The notes under the pieces: generated by a model
What the model was told of the DNA's origin: nothing
Database searches by the model: none
What the model saw: the letters and a program-made list of their open reading frames with translations, nothing else
Made by a program: the position numbers and the translations under genes
NCBI RefSeq assembly: GCF_900258515.1
Contig: NZ_LT984884.1
Span: 2,661,695 to 2,725,694, forward strand
Length of the DNA: 64,000 bases
Direction: 5' to 3'
Source: Lentibacillus sp. Marseille-P4043
GTDB lineage: Bacteria; Bacillota; Bacilli; Bacillales; Amphibacillaceae
Part shown: piece after piece, positions 26,387 through 35,792 of the stretch
Position numbering within the stretch: the first letter of the stretch is position 1
Layout: every line of letters starts with the position of its first letter

Positions 26387-26545
26387 ATTTCGCAGGGCAT
26401 GGTGGAAACCCCGTTTAGTTCAAAAAGTCCATTTGAGAATGACCGGAAAAAATTTGAAACGACTGATATTGCACGAGCGGTCATATATGCTGTGACGCAG
26501 CCTGACTATATAAATGTAAACGAAATTACAGTTAGACCGATTTAA
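26387..26545 (+). pseudogene. C-terminal fragment of a short-chain dehydrogenase
   Basis: The last about 52 codons of an SDR are preserved: ISQGMVETPFSSKSPFE, then TDIARAVIYAVTQPDYINVNEITVRPI. This is the usual end (P-G-x-V-x-T ... DIARAVxYAxxQPxxVNVNEI). The Rossmann and catalytic parts are missing. It directly follows the MFS gene. Confidence 0.8.
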
Positions 26546-26559
26546 TTAGATTAATTTCT

Positions 26560-26716
26560 GCGGACTATTGTACAATAGTCCGAACCCCATTAAGAGGGGG
26601 TTGGCAGTTAGAGAAAAAATAATCCCTCAGCGATACCCGGAACGCATATGAGGGGTTATTTTTTATGGTCAGACATCATAAACCACAATTAACACCAAAG
26701 GAGATCATAAGCATTA
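26560..26716. pseudogene. Decayed type I TA locus, copy D
   Basis: The antisense-RNA side keeps GAACCCCATTAAGAGGGGG and the terminator AATAATCCCTC...GAGGGGTTATTTTTT, but lacks the TGTACA/TATAAT promoter. The toxin side (minus, 26716-26656) keeps LMISFG, then a deletion shifts the frame to a stop. The ribosome binding site region is gone. It lies 145 bp before hsdM. Confidence 0.7.
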
Positions 26717-26861
26717 AGGCGTTTCCTCCACTATGTCTCCACAGTATTGAAATTACAAAAAATTGCCCCTCCTTTTTTCCAAGCATATAACAAACCCTAG
26801 TCTCCCTATGCTATCTCTGCTATTATTAGTAATATAGAACTACTTAAGGAGCGAACGAAAC

Positions 26862-28406
26862 ATGGCAGCTAGAGCAGATATAGATTTTCAAAAAGACTTA
26901 TTTGATGCAGCGACAAAAATGCGTGGTAGTGTGGCGCCGGCTGATTACAAGCATTATGTGTTGCCGTTGATATTTTTACGATATTTATCGAATCGATATG
27001 AAATCAGAAAAGACGAGATTCATAGTTTAGTAAAAGATCCATCAAGTGACTGGTATGCACCAGATGAAGATACACAACACATTATCATGGAAGATTCCGA
27101 TATGTACTTGGCTGAGAATGTGTACGTTGTGCCGGAAGAAGCAAGATGGTCATACATTCTTAAAAATGCCAAGCAGCCAAACATTAAAGAAATTTTGGAT
27201 AATGCGATGAAGCGTTTAGAAGAAGAAAATCCGGATTTGGAAGGGATGTTGCCGCGGACATTCCAAGGGAGCAACTTGCCACCGGAAAATATTGCAGGAT
27301 TAATCGAGATTTTTTCACGAGATGTGTTTAGTGCGAACGATGAACGCAGTGTCGATATTATCGGGCGCGTGTATGAGTATTTTATAAGTGAATTTGCCTC
27401 AACGGAAGGAAACCGCGGTGGTGAATTCTTTACCCCAGCATCGGTTGTTTCTCTTTTGGTAAAAATGCTGGAGCCAATTAAGGGTACCGTGTTTGATCCG
27501 GCGTGTGGCTCAGGCGGTATGTTCATTCAAAGTGAGGAATATGCTCCAAGGCGGAATGCGTTATCGTTTTACGGGCAAGAAAACGTGACAACGACGGTTC
27601 GGTTGGGAAAAATGAACGTGCTACTACATGGGATGAATGCGGATATTCGTCTAGGGAATTCGTTGTTGGATGATAAGTTTCCGGATTTGAAAGCAGATTA
27701 CGTCATTGCCAATCCACCATTCAACCAGGACGATTGGGGAGCGGATCGCATCTCAAATGATGATCCTCGTTTAGTTGGACCGGTAACGAACAGCAATGCC
27801 AACTACATGTGGATGCAGCATTTCTTTGCCCATTTGAATGAGCATGGAACAGCTGGGTTTGTTATGGCGAATGGTGCGATGACGACAAACTTAAAGCAAG
27901 AAAAACAGGTCCGTGAATGGTTTGTCGATGGTGGATATATTGATTGTATTGTAGCATTGCCAGAAAAATTATTCCTATCAACTGGTATTCCTGTTTGTCT
28001 TTTCTTCCTCAGCAAGACACGAGATGGAGATGGGGATCACCGCGAACGCAAAAATGAAATATTGTTTATTGATGCTCGGCAGAAGGGTTCACTCGTTAGC
28101 CGGAAGCAAAAAGCATTGTCTGAAGAAGAAATCGCAGGCATTGCTGAGGTTTATCATACATTCAAGTTTGATGAAGAAGCTGTGAAAGATGTGGCAGGGT
28201 TCTGTAAAGTTGCGACATTGGATGAAGTGAAGGAAAATGACTACAAGCTGACACCGGGAATTTACGTTGGAACGGAAGAAATAGAGGATGATGGCGTGCC
28301 GTTTGAGGAAAAGATGGAGTTCTTGCGCACGAAATTATTTGAGCAATTTGAGGAATCAGATCGCCTCCAGGAGAAGATTAGGAAGGATTTGGAGGGGTTG
28401 GTGTGA
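26862..28406 (+). CDS. hsdM: Type I restriction-modification system, methyltransferase subunit HsdM
   Basis: 514 aa N6-adenine DNA methylase of the Eco-type I family. The N-terminal helical domain (LPLIFLRYLSNRYE) is followed by the SAM-binding motif FDPACGSGGMF (about residue 211) and the catalytic NPPF (about 283). It ends with coiled-coil-like residues that contact HsdS. The start ATG has AAGGAGCG upstream. hsdS overlaps its end by 4 bp, hsdR follows, and together they form one operon. Confidence 0.97.
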   Translation: MAARADIDFQKDLFDAATKMRGSVAPADYKHYVLPLIFLRYLSNRYEIRKDEIHSLVKDPSSDWYAPDEDTQHIIMEDSDMYLAENVYVVPEEARWSYILKNAKQPNIKEILDNAMKRLEEENPDLEGMLPRTFQGSNLPPENIAGLIEIFSRDVFSANDERSVDIIGRVYEYFISEFASTEGNRGGEFFTPASVVSLLVKMLEPIKGTVFDPACGSGGMFIQSEEYAPRRNALSFYGQENVTTTVRLGKMNVLLHGMNADIRLGNSLLDDKFPDLKADYVIANPPFNQDDWGADRISNDDPRLVGPVTNSNANYMWMQHFFAHLNEHGTAGFVMANGAMTTNLKQEKQVREWFVDGGYIDCIVALPEKLFLSTGIPVCLFFLSKTRDGDGDHRERKNEILFIDARQKGSLVSRKQKALSEEEIAGIAEVYHTFKFDEEAVKDVAGFCKVATLDEVKENDYKLTPGIYVGTEEIEDDGVPFEEKMEFLRTKLFEQFEESDRLQEKIRKDLEGLV

Positions 28407-29635
28407 GTGAGTTTGAAAGGGTTAGGTTAGGGGATTTAGTTGATAGTATTTCGGTAAAACATAAGTTTGATAAGGATAAACTTGTCTTTCTAAACACTTC
28501 AGATATACTTAACGGTGAAATTTTGCATCATAATTATAATGAGGTATCAAAATTTCCTGGACAAGCAAAAAAAACGATTAACAATGGCGATATTTTGTAT
28601 AGTGAAATAAGACCTAAAAATAGGAGATTCGCATTTGTAGATTTTGATTCTGAAGATTATGTTGTGTCTACTAAATTAATGGTTTTAAGGGTGAAAGCTG
28701 ACACTCGGGTATTAGTTAAGTATGTTTATTATTATTTAACTATGGATCAGACAATAAATCAGCTGCAGTCTATTGCCGAATATAGGTCAGGGACGTTTCC
28801 TCAAATCACGTTTTCTGAGTTATCAAGTTTGGAGATACCATTGCCTTCAATTGATGAACAAGAAAGAATTGTTGATATAATTGAGAGCATTGATAGAAAA
28901 GAATCATTAAACCATGAAATGAACGAAACTCTCGAAGAAATGGCCATGACGCTTTATAAACATTGGTTCGTTGATTTTGGCCCATTTCAAGATGGGGAGT
29001 TTGTTGAATCGGAATGGGGGATGATTCCAAAGAATTGGGAAATTCATTCGTTATATAATATTGCTGATTTCGTAAACGGAAAAGCTTTTAAAATGAAGAA
29101 CTTGAATGATTTTGAGGGTTTACCAGTTATTAAAATTGCTGAGTTGAAGTCGGGGATCACAAGAAATACCAAATTTTATATGAATAAATACGATATGAAA
29201 CATGAGATCAATGATGGTGGTATATTGTTTGCTTGGTCAGCTTCACTGGGTGTCTATATGTGGACCAAAGGAAAGGCTTTATTAAATCAGCATATTTTTA
29301 ATGTGCAACCTAAAGAAAAATCAAATATTACAAAACCATTAATTTATTTTATATTAAAAAGGGTAATCAATAAATTTGTATCAATTGCTGCAGGGCGAGC
29401 TACGACAATGGGACATATAACGAAACAGCATTTAATTGACGAAAAAATTGCTCTCCCTACTTCAGAATTATTGGATCAAATTCAAAAACAGTTGAAGCCA
29501 TATTACGATCTAATTTTATCAAATTCAAAAGAAATAGAGGAGTTAATTAGTTTACGTGATTACCTCCTCCCAAAACTAATCTCAGGAGAAATCGATGTAT
29601 CAGATGCAGAGGGCATAGTTGACGAAACGCTTTAG
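28403..29635 (+). CDS. hsdS: Type I restriction-modification system, specificity subunit HsdS
   Basis: 410 aa from a GTG overlapping the hsdM stop. It has two target recognition domains (about residues 5-150 and 205-370). Each is followed by a conserved helical spacer: IPLPSIDEQERIVDIIESIDRKESLNHEMNETLEEMA, and LPTSELLDQIQKQLKPYYDLI...LRDYLLPKLISGEI. Each domain sets half of the split recognition site, which cannot be read from sequence alone. A+T content is higher than in hsdM and hsdR, as usual for swapped specificity genes. Confidence 0.95.
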   Translation: MSEFERVRLGDLVDSISVKHKFDKDKLVFLNTSDILNGEILHHNYNEVSKFPGQAKKTINNGDILYSEIRPKNRRFAFVDFDSEDYVVSTKLMVLRVKADTRVLVKYVYYYLTMDQTINQLQSIAEYRSGTFPQITFSELSSLEIPLPSIDEQERIVDIIESIDRKESLNHEMNETLEEMAMTLYKHWFVDFGPFQDGEFVESEWGMIPKNWEIHSLYNIADFVNGKAFKMKNLNDFEGLPVIKIAELKSGITRNTKFYMNKYDMKHEINDGGILFAWSASLGVYMWTKGKALLNQHIFNVQPKEKSNITKPLIYFILKRVINKFVSIAAGRATTMGHITKQHLIDEKIALPTSELLDQIQKQLKPYYDLILSNSKEIEELISLRDYLLPKLISGEIDVSDAEGIVDETL

Positions 29636-29651
29636 CAAAGGGGATTTGACG

Positions 29652-32600
29652 ATGAATGTACTTGGTGAATCGGATTTTGAGGAAACGACGATTGAGCGGC
29701 TTGGGAAGTTAGGCTATGAATACTTGCATGGGCAAGAGCTATTCCAGCGCGGGGAGCGGGACCGCCTGCAGGAAGTAGTGCTTCATGGACGTTTAGCAAC
29801 TTTTTTGCGGCATTCCTATCCAATGATTCCGACTGATGAAGTTGATCGATTGGCGAATGTTTTTGCGTTGAATGAAGGTGTCGGCTGGGAAGATCGGAAT
29901 TTTTACTTTCACCAGAAATGTGTCAAGGGACTGGAGTTTGTATATGAGGAAGATAACGAAGAAAAAGTCCAGCATGTTTATCCAATTGATTGGGAACATC
30001 CGGAGAACAATGACTTTCTGGTTGTGAATCAATTTTCGATTGAAGGGCGCATGTCACGTCGTCCGGATGTAGTTATTTTTGTAAACGGGCTTCCGCTCAT
30101 TGTGTTTGAATTGAAAAATCCGAACAAGGAAAATGTTACCGTACATGATGCTTACAACCAGATCCGCAACTATACGCATGATATTTCGAAGCTGTTTGAA
30201 TATAATGCCTTTACCGTTGTTTCGGACGGGGTGGAAACAATGCACGGGATGCCGTCTGCTGCATATGATTTTTTTGCTTCCTGGAAAACGATTGATGGTG
30301 TGAGCGTGGACAATAATGTGGCGAATACGATGCGAACGTTAATTCAAGGGTTGTTTCCGAAAGATCGGCTGCTGAATTATATCCGCAATTTCATCGTCTT
30401 TTTGGATAAAGGGGATAAGCGGATAAAGATTGGTGCGAAATATCATCAATATTTTGGTGTGAATTTTGCAGTTGACGAGACTGTACGGGCAACGAGTCCT
30501 GATGGTGATCGCCGTATTGGTGTGATGTATCATACGACTGGTTCCGGCAAATCGATCAGTATGTTGTTTTATAGTTCGATTTTGGCTAAGCATAAACAAT
30601 TGGATAATCCGACAATTGTTATTCAGGTTGATCGTAATGATTTGGATGTGCAGCTGCACGACACGTTTTCGGAAGGCTATAGCTTGATTGGGCATATTCA
30701 CCATGCGGAAAAATCTGATCAATTGCGTGACTTATTAAAAGGTGAAGGTGGCCAGATTGTTTTTTCCACGATTGAGAAATTTCGGCTGAAGGAAGGGGAG
30801 GCTAAACACCCTGTGCTTTCAGATCGCAGCAATATTATCGTCATTTCCGATGAAGCCCATCGCACCCAATCTGGTTTTGATGGTGGATATGCGGCACAAT
30901 TACGGTATGCGGTGCCAAATGCTTCATTCGTTGGGTTTACGGGTACACCGGTTCAACTGCTTGGAAACAATACAGAGGAAATTTTTGGTCACGTAATTCA
31001 CCGATACGATATGGCGCAGGCTGTTCAGGATAAAGCTGTTTTGCCATTGTATTACGAAAGTCGGATGATTCCGCTTGATTTTGCAGGGGCGGGAATTGAT
31101 GAAGAGTATGAATCGATTGTTACGGAAATCGGCATGGAAGATGAGGAGTCTGATTCGTACAAGTTGAAATGGGCAGCACTGGAAAAGGTAGTTGGGACAC
31201 CGAAACGTTTACACAAACTTGCGGGGTCTATTTTGGATCATTTTAACGCCGCGGCAAATCCGTATCAAAAAGGGATGATCGTCTGCATGAGCAGGCAAGT
31301 TGCGGTTCGCTTGTACGAGGCGTTGAAACAGCGGGATGATTGTCCGGAAGTGGAAATCGTCATGACCGGAAAGATTGCCAAAGATCCGGATAGCTGGCGC
31401 AAGCAAAATCCTGGCAGTAAGTATGCGCATATTAAAACGAAAGAAGAACAGGAAGATGTGAAAAAGCGCCTGAAAAATCCGGAAGATCCGTTGAAATTAG
31501 TTATCGTAGTTTCCATGTGGCTGACAGGTTTTGATGCTCCAAATCTATCATTCTTATATGTTGACAAACCAATGCACGGTCACAACCTGATCCAAGCAAT
31601 TGCTCGTGTTAACCGTGTTTTTCCTGGAAAAGAAGGCGGATTGATTGTTGATTTCATCGGGATTGCCACATCGCTAAAGGAAGCAACGAACAATTATACT
31701 GGAGACAATGCGACCAATCAGACAAACATTGACGTGGATGCTGCGGTTGGAATTTTTCAAAAACATTTAAAAGAAGTGCGCGGACTATTCGGGGCGATTG
31801 AACATCGTGATGACTGGCGGGCTTTGCCGAAGATCGAGCGGGACGATTTGATTGCGGATTTGGTGAATGAACAGTTAAATGGTGATCCGGAATCCTTTGT
31901 TGAGACATGTGTGAAGTTGGAAAAAGCATATAAGCTCATTAAACATCTGCAGGAAATTATTCCACTGGCAGATGAAGTTACCCTCTATCAGATGGTGCGT
32001 GTCCAAGTGAAAAAGTTGATTTCACCGAGAAAAGTGGGGACAGAAAGCAATGAAACGATTGAGGAGCGGCTGAATCAATTAGTTGATAGCCATCTGGAGA
32101 CGAAAGATCCAGTCGATATTTATCAAGTAGCTGGAATTGAAAAACCTGATATTAGCATTTTGGATGAAGCGTTTTTGAAAGATATCGAAAGCAAGCAGGA
32201 GCATGAAGACTTACGACTGAAATTACTGCAGAAACTGTTAGAAGGTCATATTACGGTGAATTTTAAAAAGAACAGTCCAAAAGAACGCCAGATGCGTGAA
32301 TTGTTGGAGAAAACGCTGACCGATTATCATAACCGGATAATACAAGCGGCTGACGTTGTACGGATGATGGTGGAAATGCGAAAGGACGTGGATGAGGAAG
32401 CTGAATTTCGCGGGGAGCTTGGTTTGAATGATGAAGAGGCCGAATTTTATAAGGCAATAACTGGCCTGGAAATGGAATCCTTTGACAATGCGTTCTTGGC
32501 GGATCTGATTCATAAAGTGGTCAAAGAGCTGAAGAAAAACTTGAGCCAGGATTGGACAAGCGACCACCGTAAAAATATTTATGCCAAAGTAAAAATCTCC

Positions 32601-32714
32601 GTAAAAAACGTGTTGATGCGCGAGAATATTAAGGGGCAGCAACTGTTGTTTATTACGAATGCGATTATGAAGGAAGCTGTCGAGCAGTATGGGGATTGGC
32701 CGAATGAAGCGTAG
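29652..32714 (+). CDS. hsdR: Type I restriction-modification system, endonuclease/translocase subunit HsdR
   Basis: 1020 aa from ATG 29652, preceded by AAAGGGG (a TTG at 29619 inside hsdS is possible but poorly supported). The nuclease core is RRPDVVIFVNGLPLIVFELKNPN (about residues 135-158, PD-ExK type). The helicase motor has Walker A TTGSGKSIS (about 295), DEAH in SDEAHRTQSG (about 399), GFTGTP, and the late VVSMWLTGFDAP and QAIARVNRVF. All parts are present, so the system appears complete. Confidence 0.97.
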   Translation: MNVLGESDFEETTIERLGKLGYEYLHGQELFQRGERDRLQEVVLHGRLATFLRHSYPMIPTDEVDRLANVFALNEGVGWEDRNFYFHQKCVKGLEFVYEEDNEEKVQHVYPIDWEHPENNDFLVVNQFSIEGRMSRRPDVVIFVNGLPLIVFELKNPNKENVTVHDAYNQIRNYTHDISKLFEYNAFTVVSDGVETMHGMPSAAYDFFASWKTIDGVSVDNNVANTMRTLIQGLFPKDRLLNYIRNFIVFLDKGDKRIKIGAKYHQYFGVNFAVDETVRATSPDGDRRIGVMYHTTGSGKSISMLFYSSILAKHKQLDNPTIVIQVDRNDLDVQLHDTFSEGYSLIGHIHHAEKSDQLRDLLKGEGGQIVFSTIEKFRLKEGEAKHPVLSDRSNIIVISDEAHRTQSGFDGGYAAQLRYAVPNASFVGFTGTPVQLLGNNTEEIFGHVIHRYDMAQAVQDKAVLPLYYESRMIPLDFAGAGIDEEYESIVTEIGMEDEESDSYKLKWAALEKVVGTPKRLHKLAGSILDHFNAAANPYQKGMIVCMSRQVAVRLYEALKQRDDCPEVEIVMTGKIAKDPDSWRKQNPGSKYAHIKTKEEQEDVKKRLKNPEDPLKLVIVVSMWLTGFDAPNLSFLYVDKPMHGHNLIQAIARVNRVFPGKEGGLIVDFIGIATSLKEATNNYTGDNATNQTNIDVDAAVGIFQKHLKEVRGLFGAIEHRDDWRALPKIERDDLIADLVNEQLNGDPESFVETCVKLEKAYKLIKHLQEIIPLADEVTLYQMVRVQVKKLISPRKVGTESNETIEERLNQLVDSHLETKDPVDIYQVAGIEKPDISILDEAFLKDIESKQEHEDLRLKLLQKLLEGHITVNFKKNSPKERQMRELLEKTLTDYHNRIIQAADVVRMMVEMRKDVDEEAEFRGELGLNDEEAEFYKAITGLEMESFDNAFLADLIHKVVKELKKNLSQDWTSDHRKNIYAKVKISVKNVLMRENIKGQQLLFITNAIMKEAVEQYGDWPNEA

Positions 32715-32737
32715 TGTGGGATGATATTTGGAACCAA

Positions 32738-32891
32738 CAAGAAATAAGACCTCCCCTCTGAGTACCCAGCTCTAGTCGGGAGATCTTTTCTTCGGACAAT
32801 GAGCCAACCCTTTTGATGGGGTTTGATCATTGCACCGCTTCATGTGGCCCATGAAGCGATTTTTATATGTTATGCTGTGTAAACTTTTTCT
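32738..32891 (-). ncRNA. Orphan antitoxin-like RNA with promoter and terminator
   Basis: On the minus strand TTTACA (32925-32920) and TATTCT (32903-32898), spaced 16 bp, head a 154-nt stretch. It has a hairpin CGCTTCATG...CATGAAGCG, then AACCCCATCAAAAGGGTT, and ends in a terminator (AGATCTCCC...GGGGAGGTCT, then TATTTCTT). Order and size match the type I antitoxin RNAs elsewhere in this window. The convergent toxin gene is missing, because hsdR ends there; only a codon run like NKK-stop remains. Confidence 0.5.
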
Positions 32892-32944
32892 ATGTATAGA
32901 ATACCACGGTTTTGGCGCTTGTAAACATAATAGACGAATAATTC

Positions 32945-33011
32945 CAACAAGAAATAAGACCTCCCCTCTGAGTATCCACGCTCTGCTCGGGAGATCTTAT
33001 TTTTTCGGACA
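32945..33011. repeat. Second copy of the dispersed terminator block
   Basis: CAACAAGAAATAAGACCTCC and the following GCTCGGGAGATCTTATTTTTT repeat 32735-32795 with a few changes. The block at 14405-14472 is a third copy in reverse orientation. It looks like the terminator part of a TA locus whose other half was lost. Confidence 0.7.
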
Positions 33012-33296
33012 TACATATAGCCAGGAAGAGTTAGAAGTAGATATCATTTCATGTTGAAGAAATGACTTTTTCCGATTTAGTCTTGATATATTTCAAAAGA
33101 TTGATCATTTAAAAAGTACTGATACAATAAATGCAGATTTTTTGATGGAAATTGAGCTTGTTTTAAGGTGGAATAACAAAGATTGTGTATTTTTTCACTT
33201 AAACGGGCAGGATTGTGCAATAACGAATAAGATGAAACTATTTGCTTTGTAATTCGTACTTAAATTAGAGGGTTATAAATGTTGGAGGGAGTTTGT

Positions 33297-33641
33297 TTGA
33301 ATATAGATATCGACCGAGTAATTCCTTTTTTGTTAATGTGGGGATTCCCAATCTTTTTTATGGCTAGAGCATATGCGAAAATGGATACAGATGAGAGAAA
33401 TGATGCAAAAAAGGATTTTAAGACACCTCGTTTTATTTTCACAATAGGTTTTCTCACAATTGGTCTGTTTATAGCTCAAGTAGGAAGCATCTTATCCATA
33501 AATTTAATAAATACTATTGGAACTTTAATATTTATAATAGGTGGGATTGTAGCAGTAATTGATATTTGGGGAAGAAGTAAAATTAAAAGTATGTTAGTTT
33601 CTCTGCTTTTCGTGGTTGCTATTTTCTTCCTGAATAACTAG
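33297..33641 (+). CDS. Small membrane protein
   Basis: 114 aa from TTG 33297, favoured over ATG 33279 because GGAGGGAG ends five bases before it. Four hydrophobic segments are seen (VIPFLLMWGFPIFFMA, FIFTIGFLTIGLFIAQVGSI, IGTLIFIIGGIVAVIDIW, MLVSLLFVVAIFFL), with one hydrophilic loop (KMDTDERNDAKKDFKTPR). Family not recognised. Confidence 0.65.
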   Translation: MNIDIDRVIPFLLMWGFPIFFMARAYAKMDTDERNDAKKDFKTPRFIFTIGFLTIGLFIAQVGSILSINLINTIGTLIFIIGGIVAVIDIWGRSKIKSMLVSLLFVVAIFFLNN

Positions 33642-33747
33642 GAAAAAGTTTACTTAAAATTATTGTACTATTGGGTGCTATAAGACATGATAGTTGTATA
33701 AAACGATGATATAATAATTGTAAAGTGTAAAAGAGGTGGTGTATATT

Positions 33748-33996
33748 ATGAAATGGTCAGAGGTTAGAAAAATGTACCCAAATCAATATGTTAAACTTAA
33801 CATCATAGACTTTTACCAAGAAGATGATAAAAAGATTGTAACTGATGTTGCGTTAATTAATGTTATGGAAGATCCTAAATTAGCTACTAAAGAGTTACTT
33901 AAGTCTAAGCGCGATACCATTGTTTACCATACAGGGGCTGAAGAAATCGTAATTGAGATGAGAAAAGCAATAGGTTTAAGAGGTATGAGATTATGA
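33748..33996 (+). CDS. Small partner of a retropepsin-like protease, copy 1
   Basis: 82 aa from ATG 33748, with AGAGGTGG upstream. It begins MKWSEVRKMYPNQYVKLNII and has ATKELLKSKRDTIVYHTGAEEIVIEMRK. The paralogue at 34641 shares MKWSEVRK-YP-Q-VKL and ATKELLKSK-D--VYHT. Its stop overlaps the protease start (ATGA), so the two are translated together in a fixed ratio. No membrane segment or signal. A TATAAT at 33709-33714 is the likely -10. Function unknown; I infer an inhibitor, adaptor or substrate of the protease. Confidence 0.75.
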   Translation: MKWSEVRKMYPNQYVKLNIIDFYQEDDKKIVTDVALINVMEDPKLATKELLKSKRDTIVYHTGAEEIVIEMRKAIGLRGMRL

Positions 33997-34370
33997 GGTT
34001 AGAATTTGTAAATAATTTACTAGAAGTTGAAATGACGATTTCCTACAAAGGAAAAATGAAAACAATAGATAAGCTTGTTGTTGATACAGGTGCAGCTCAT
34101 ACTCTTATTTCATCTGACGTTGTTGATGAGATAGACATATACTTTAAAAATGGAGATCCTCTTGTAAGCTCTTATGGAATTGGCGGTGAGGAGTATTCTT
34201 TCCGTAAACCAGTTGATTTTATCAAGCTAGACAATTATGAAATTCCAGATATGAAGTTAGACTTTGGTAATTTAGATGGTTGGGGAATCAATGGACTATT
34301 AGGACTAGATATATTAATGAATGGAAAGTTTATCATAGATTTAGGGAAATTAGAACTAATCCAAAATTAA
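33993..34370 (+). CDS. Retropepsin-like (clan AA) aspartic protease, copy 1
   Basis: 125 aa, one lobe of an aspartic protease that would act as a homodimer, in the manner of retroviral proteases. The active-site triplet is in KLVVDTGAAHTLIS (Asp about residue 30), the flap looks like SSYGIGGEEYSF, and the second hydrophobic-Gly motif is INGLLGLDIL near the C-terminus. No signal peptide, hence cytoplasmic. Start ATG overlaps the stop of the partner gene, and a terminator follows 58 bp later. Standalone bacterial members are little studied. Confidence 0.88.
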   Translation: MRLEFVNNLLEVEMTISYKGKMKTIDKLVVDTGAAHTLISSDVVDEIDIYFKNGDPLVSSYGIGGEEYSFRKPVDFIKLDNYEIPDMKLDFGNLDGWGINGLLGLDILMNGKFIIDLGKLELIQN

Positions 34371-34427
34371 TATTACAGATAAATCTATTGATATCACGGC
34401 TGCACAATGCTAGAAATTTTAAAGATT

Positions 34428-34469
34428 AACATCATGGCTTGGGATAAATGCTATGATGTTATTTTTTAT
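34428..34469 (+). terminator. Terminator of the protease operon
   Basis: AACATCAT pairs with ATGATGTT across a 17-nt loop, followed by ATTTTTTAT. Confidence 0.75.
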
Positions 34470-34640
34470 ATTAAAACATCGATGTTTGTGAGGTAGTGAA
34501 CTTAAAGTAACGGGTAGCTTTTCTTTAAGAAGTGTGTGTCTGTTTCGAGTCTTTTGTCCGCAAAATGAATGGAATTTTATGGGTAGGAGATAGAGCGGTG
34601 TGTTAAAATAAAGATATAAAAAGAAGGGGCGGTGAAAAAC

Positions 34641-34901
34641 ATGAAATGGTCAGAGGTTAGAAAATTGTACCCGGATCAATTTGTAAAATTAAAAGTGTTA
34701 TCGTCTCATATTGAAAATGGTCAAGAATTTATTGAGGATATTGCCGTTATAAAGCCTATATCAAATGAATTGGCAACAAAGGAACTTTTAAAATCAAAAG
34801 GTGATGAATTGGTTTATCATACTACAAATGAAAATATTTTGCTTGAAGTTCGTCAGGATGTTGGATTAAGGAGATTTGACTATCATGAAAATCAAGCATA
34901 A
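34641..34901 (+). CDS. Small partner of a retropepsin-like protease, copy 2
   Basis: 86 aa from ATG 34641, with AAGGGGCGGTG upstream. Clear paralogue of the 33748 gene (MKWSEVRKLYPDQFVKL, NELATKELLKSKGDELVYHT, GLR near the end) but with a longer tail (RFDYHENQA). It is intact while the protease behind it is broken. The following gene starts inside its last codons, behind AAGGAG. Confidence 0.72.
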   Translation: MKWSEVRKLYPDQFVKLKVLSSHIENGQEFIEDIAVIKPISNELATKELLKSKGDELVYHTTNENILLEVRQDVGLRRFDYHENQA

Positions 34902-35254
34902 ATATGGGTTGCTTTTAGTTGATATAACTTTAACATTTAACGGAAATAGTAAAGTGATAGAAAATATGGTGGTAGATACTGGGGCAGCTAGAACACTAAT
35001 CGCCCAAGATATTGTTGAAGATATCGGTCTTCAAGTCGAGAATCGTCACTTATTTTGGAGTTGGTGGTAAAGAGCATGCCTTTAGAAAACAAGTAGATTA
35101 AATACAAATTAGTGATTTTATGGTTCAAAAAGTTGAAGTAGATTTTAATGACTTTGGATATGATGACATTAACGGATTACTTGGGTTGGATTTGTTAATC
35201 AAAGCAGGATTTAATATAGACTTGCTTAATCTTGAAATGAATATGAACGCTTGA
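34885..35254 (+). pseudogene. Retropepsin-like protease, copy 2, frameshifted
   Basis: Starts at ATG 34885 and keeps the active site MVVDTGAARTLIAQD, but the frame shifts around 35047 (after ENRH) and stops. The flap YFGVGGKEHAF, the INGLLGLD-type motif (DINGLLGLDLL) and the C-terminus (LLNLEMNMNA) continue in another frame, which itself has a TAA at about 35097. Two lesions make it non-functional. Confidence 0.85.
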
Positions 35255-35256
35255 AA

Positions 35257-35290
35257 AGAACCTTATATAAAAATAGGGTTCTTTTTTGCT
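35257..35290 (+). terminator. Intrinsic terminator
   Basis: AAGAACC...GGGTTCTT with an A/T loop and a following run of T. It ends the broken second protease operon. Confidence 0.75.
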
Positions 35291-35423
35291 GATAAATGGA
35301 ATTACGCAGTGGAACTGCCTATTAAACTATAGGGTGCGATTGTTGAATAAGCAGCAGTCGCTATTTTACTATTGGGCAGTTTAGTGCAAGTGTAGCCCCT
35401 GACATGACAGCCACACAGGATAG

Positions 35424-35617
35424 AGGGATTTCGTGTAACTGAAGGATTCGAAGCTGGGAATTATTATATTGTTCATCACTATTTTTCAGGTTGGTTTTAT
35501 TTATTCCCAATTGCATTATTTACTGTAAGCGGAGTTTTATTTATACTTTGGATGTTATTTCAAATTAAGTATGCTTACACCAGCAACAATTTAAAACTAA
35601 AACCTTTAATTAAGTGA
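35424..35617 (+). pseudogene. Membrane protein C-terminal remnant
   Basis: An open stretch ending at TGA 35617 reads IEGFRVTEGFEAGNYYIVHH, then two hydrophobic segments (WFYLFPIALFTVSGVLFILWMLF) and a polar tail (KYAYTSNNLKLKPLIK). Upstream the frame is closed by stops within about 20 bp and has no start. It looks like the end of a small two-span protein. Confidence 0.4.
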
Positions 35618-35792
35618 GTTATCTTTTCTCCAAATGTGTTGGCGGTGCTTTAGATAGTATCGCCTTTTTATTTGATTAACGTAAAAGATTGTGAAATATT
35701 GTACTCAAACTATTGGGTAGCGTTTGTTCAAAAGAGGCAATTGCTTCTTGTGTTAAAGAGGGAGTTTAGTGAAATAGGCTGATAGGGGGATT

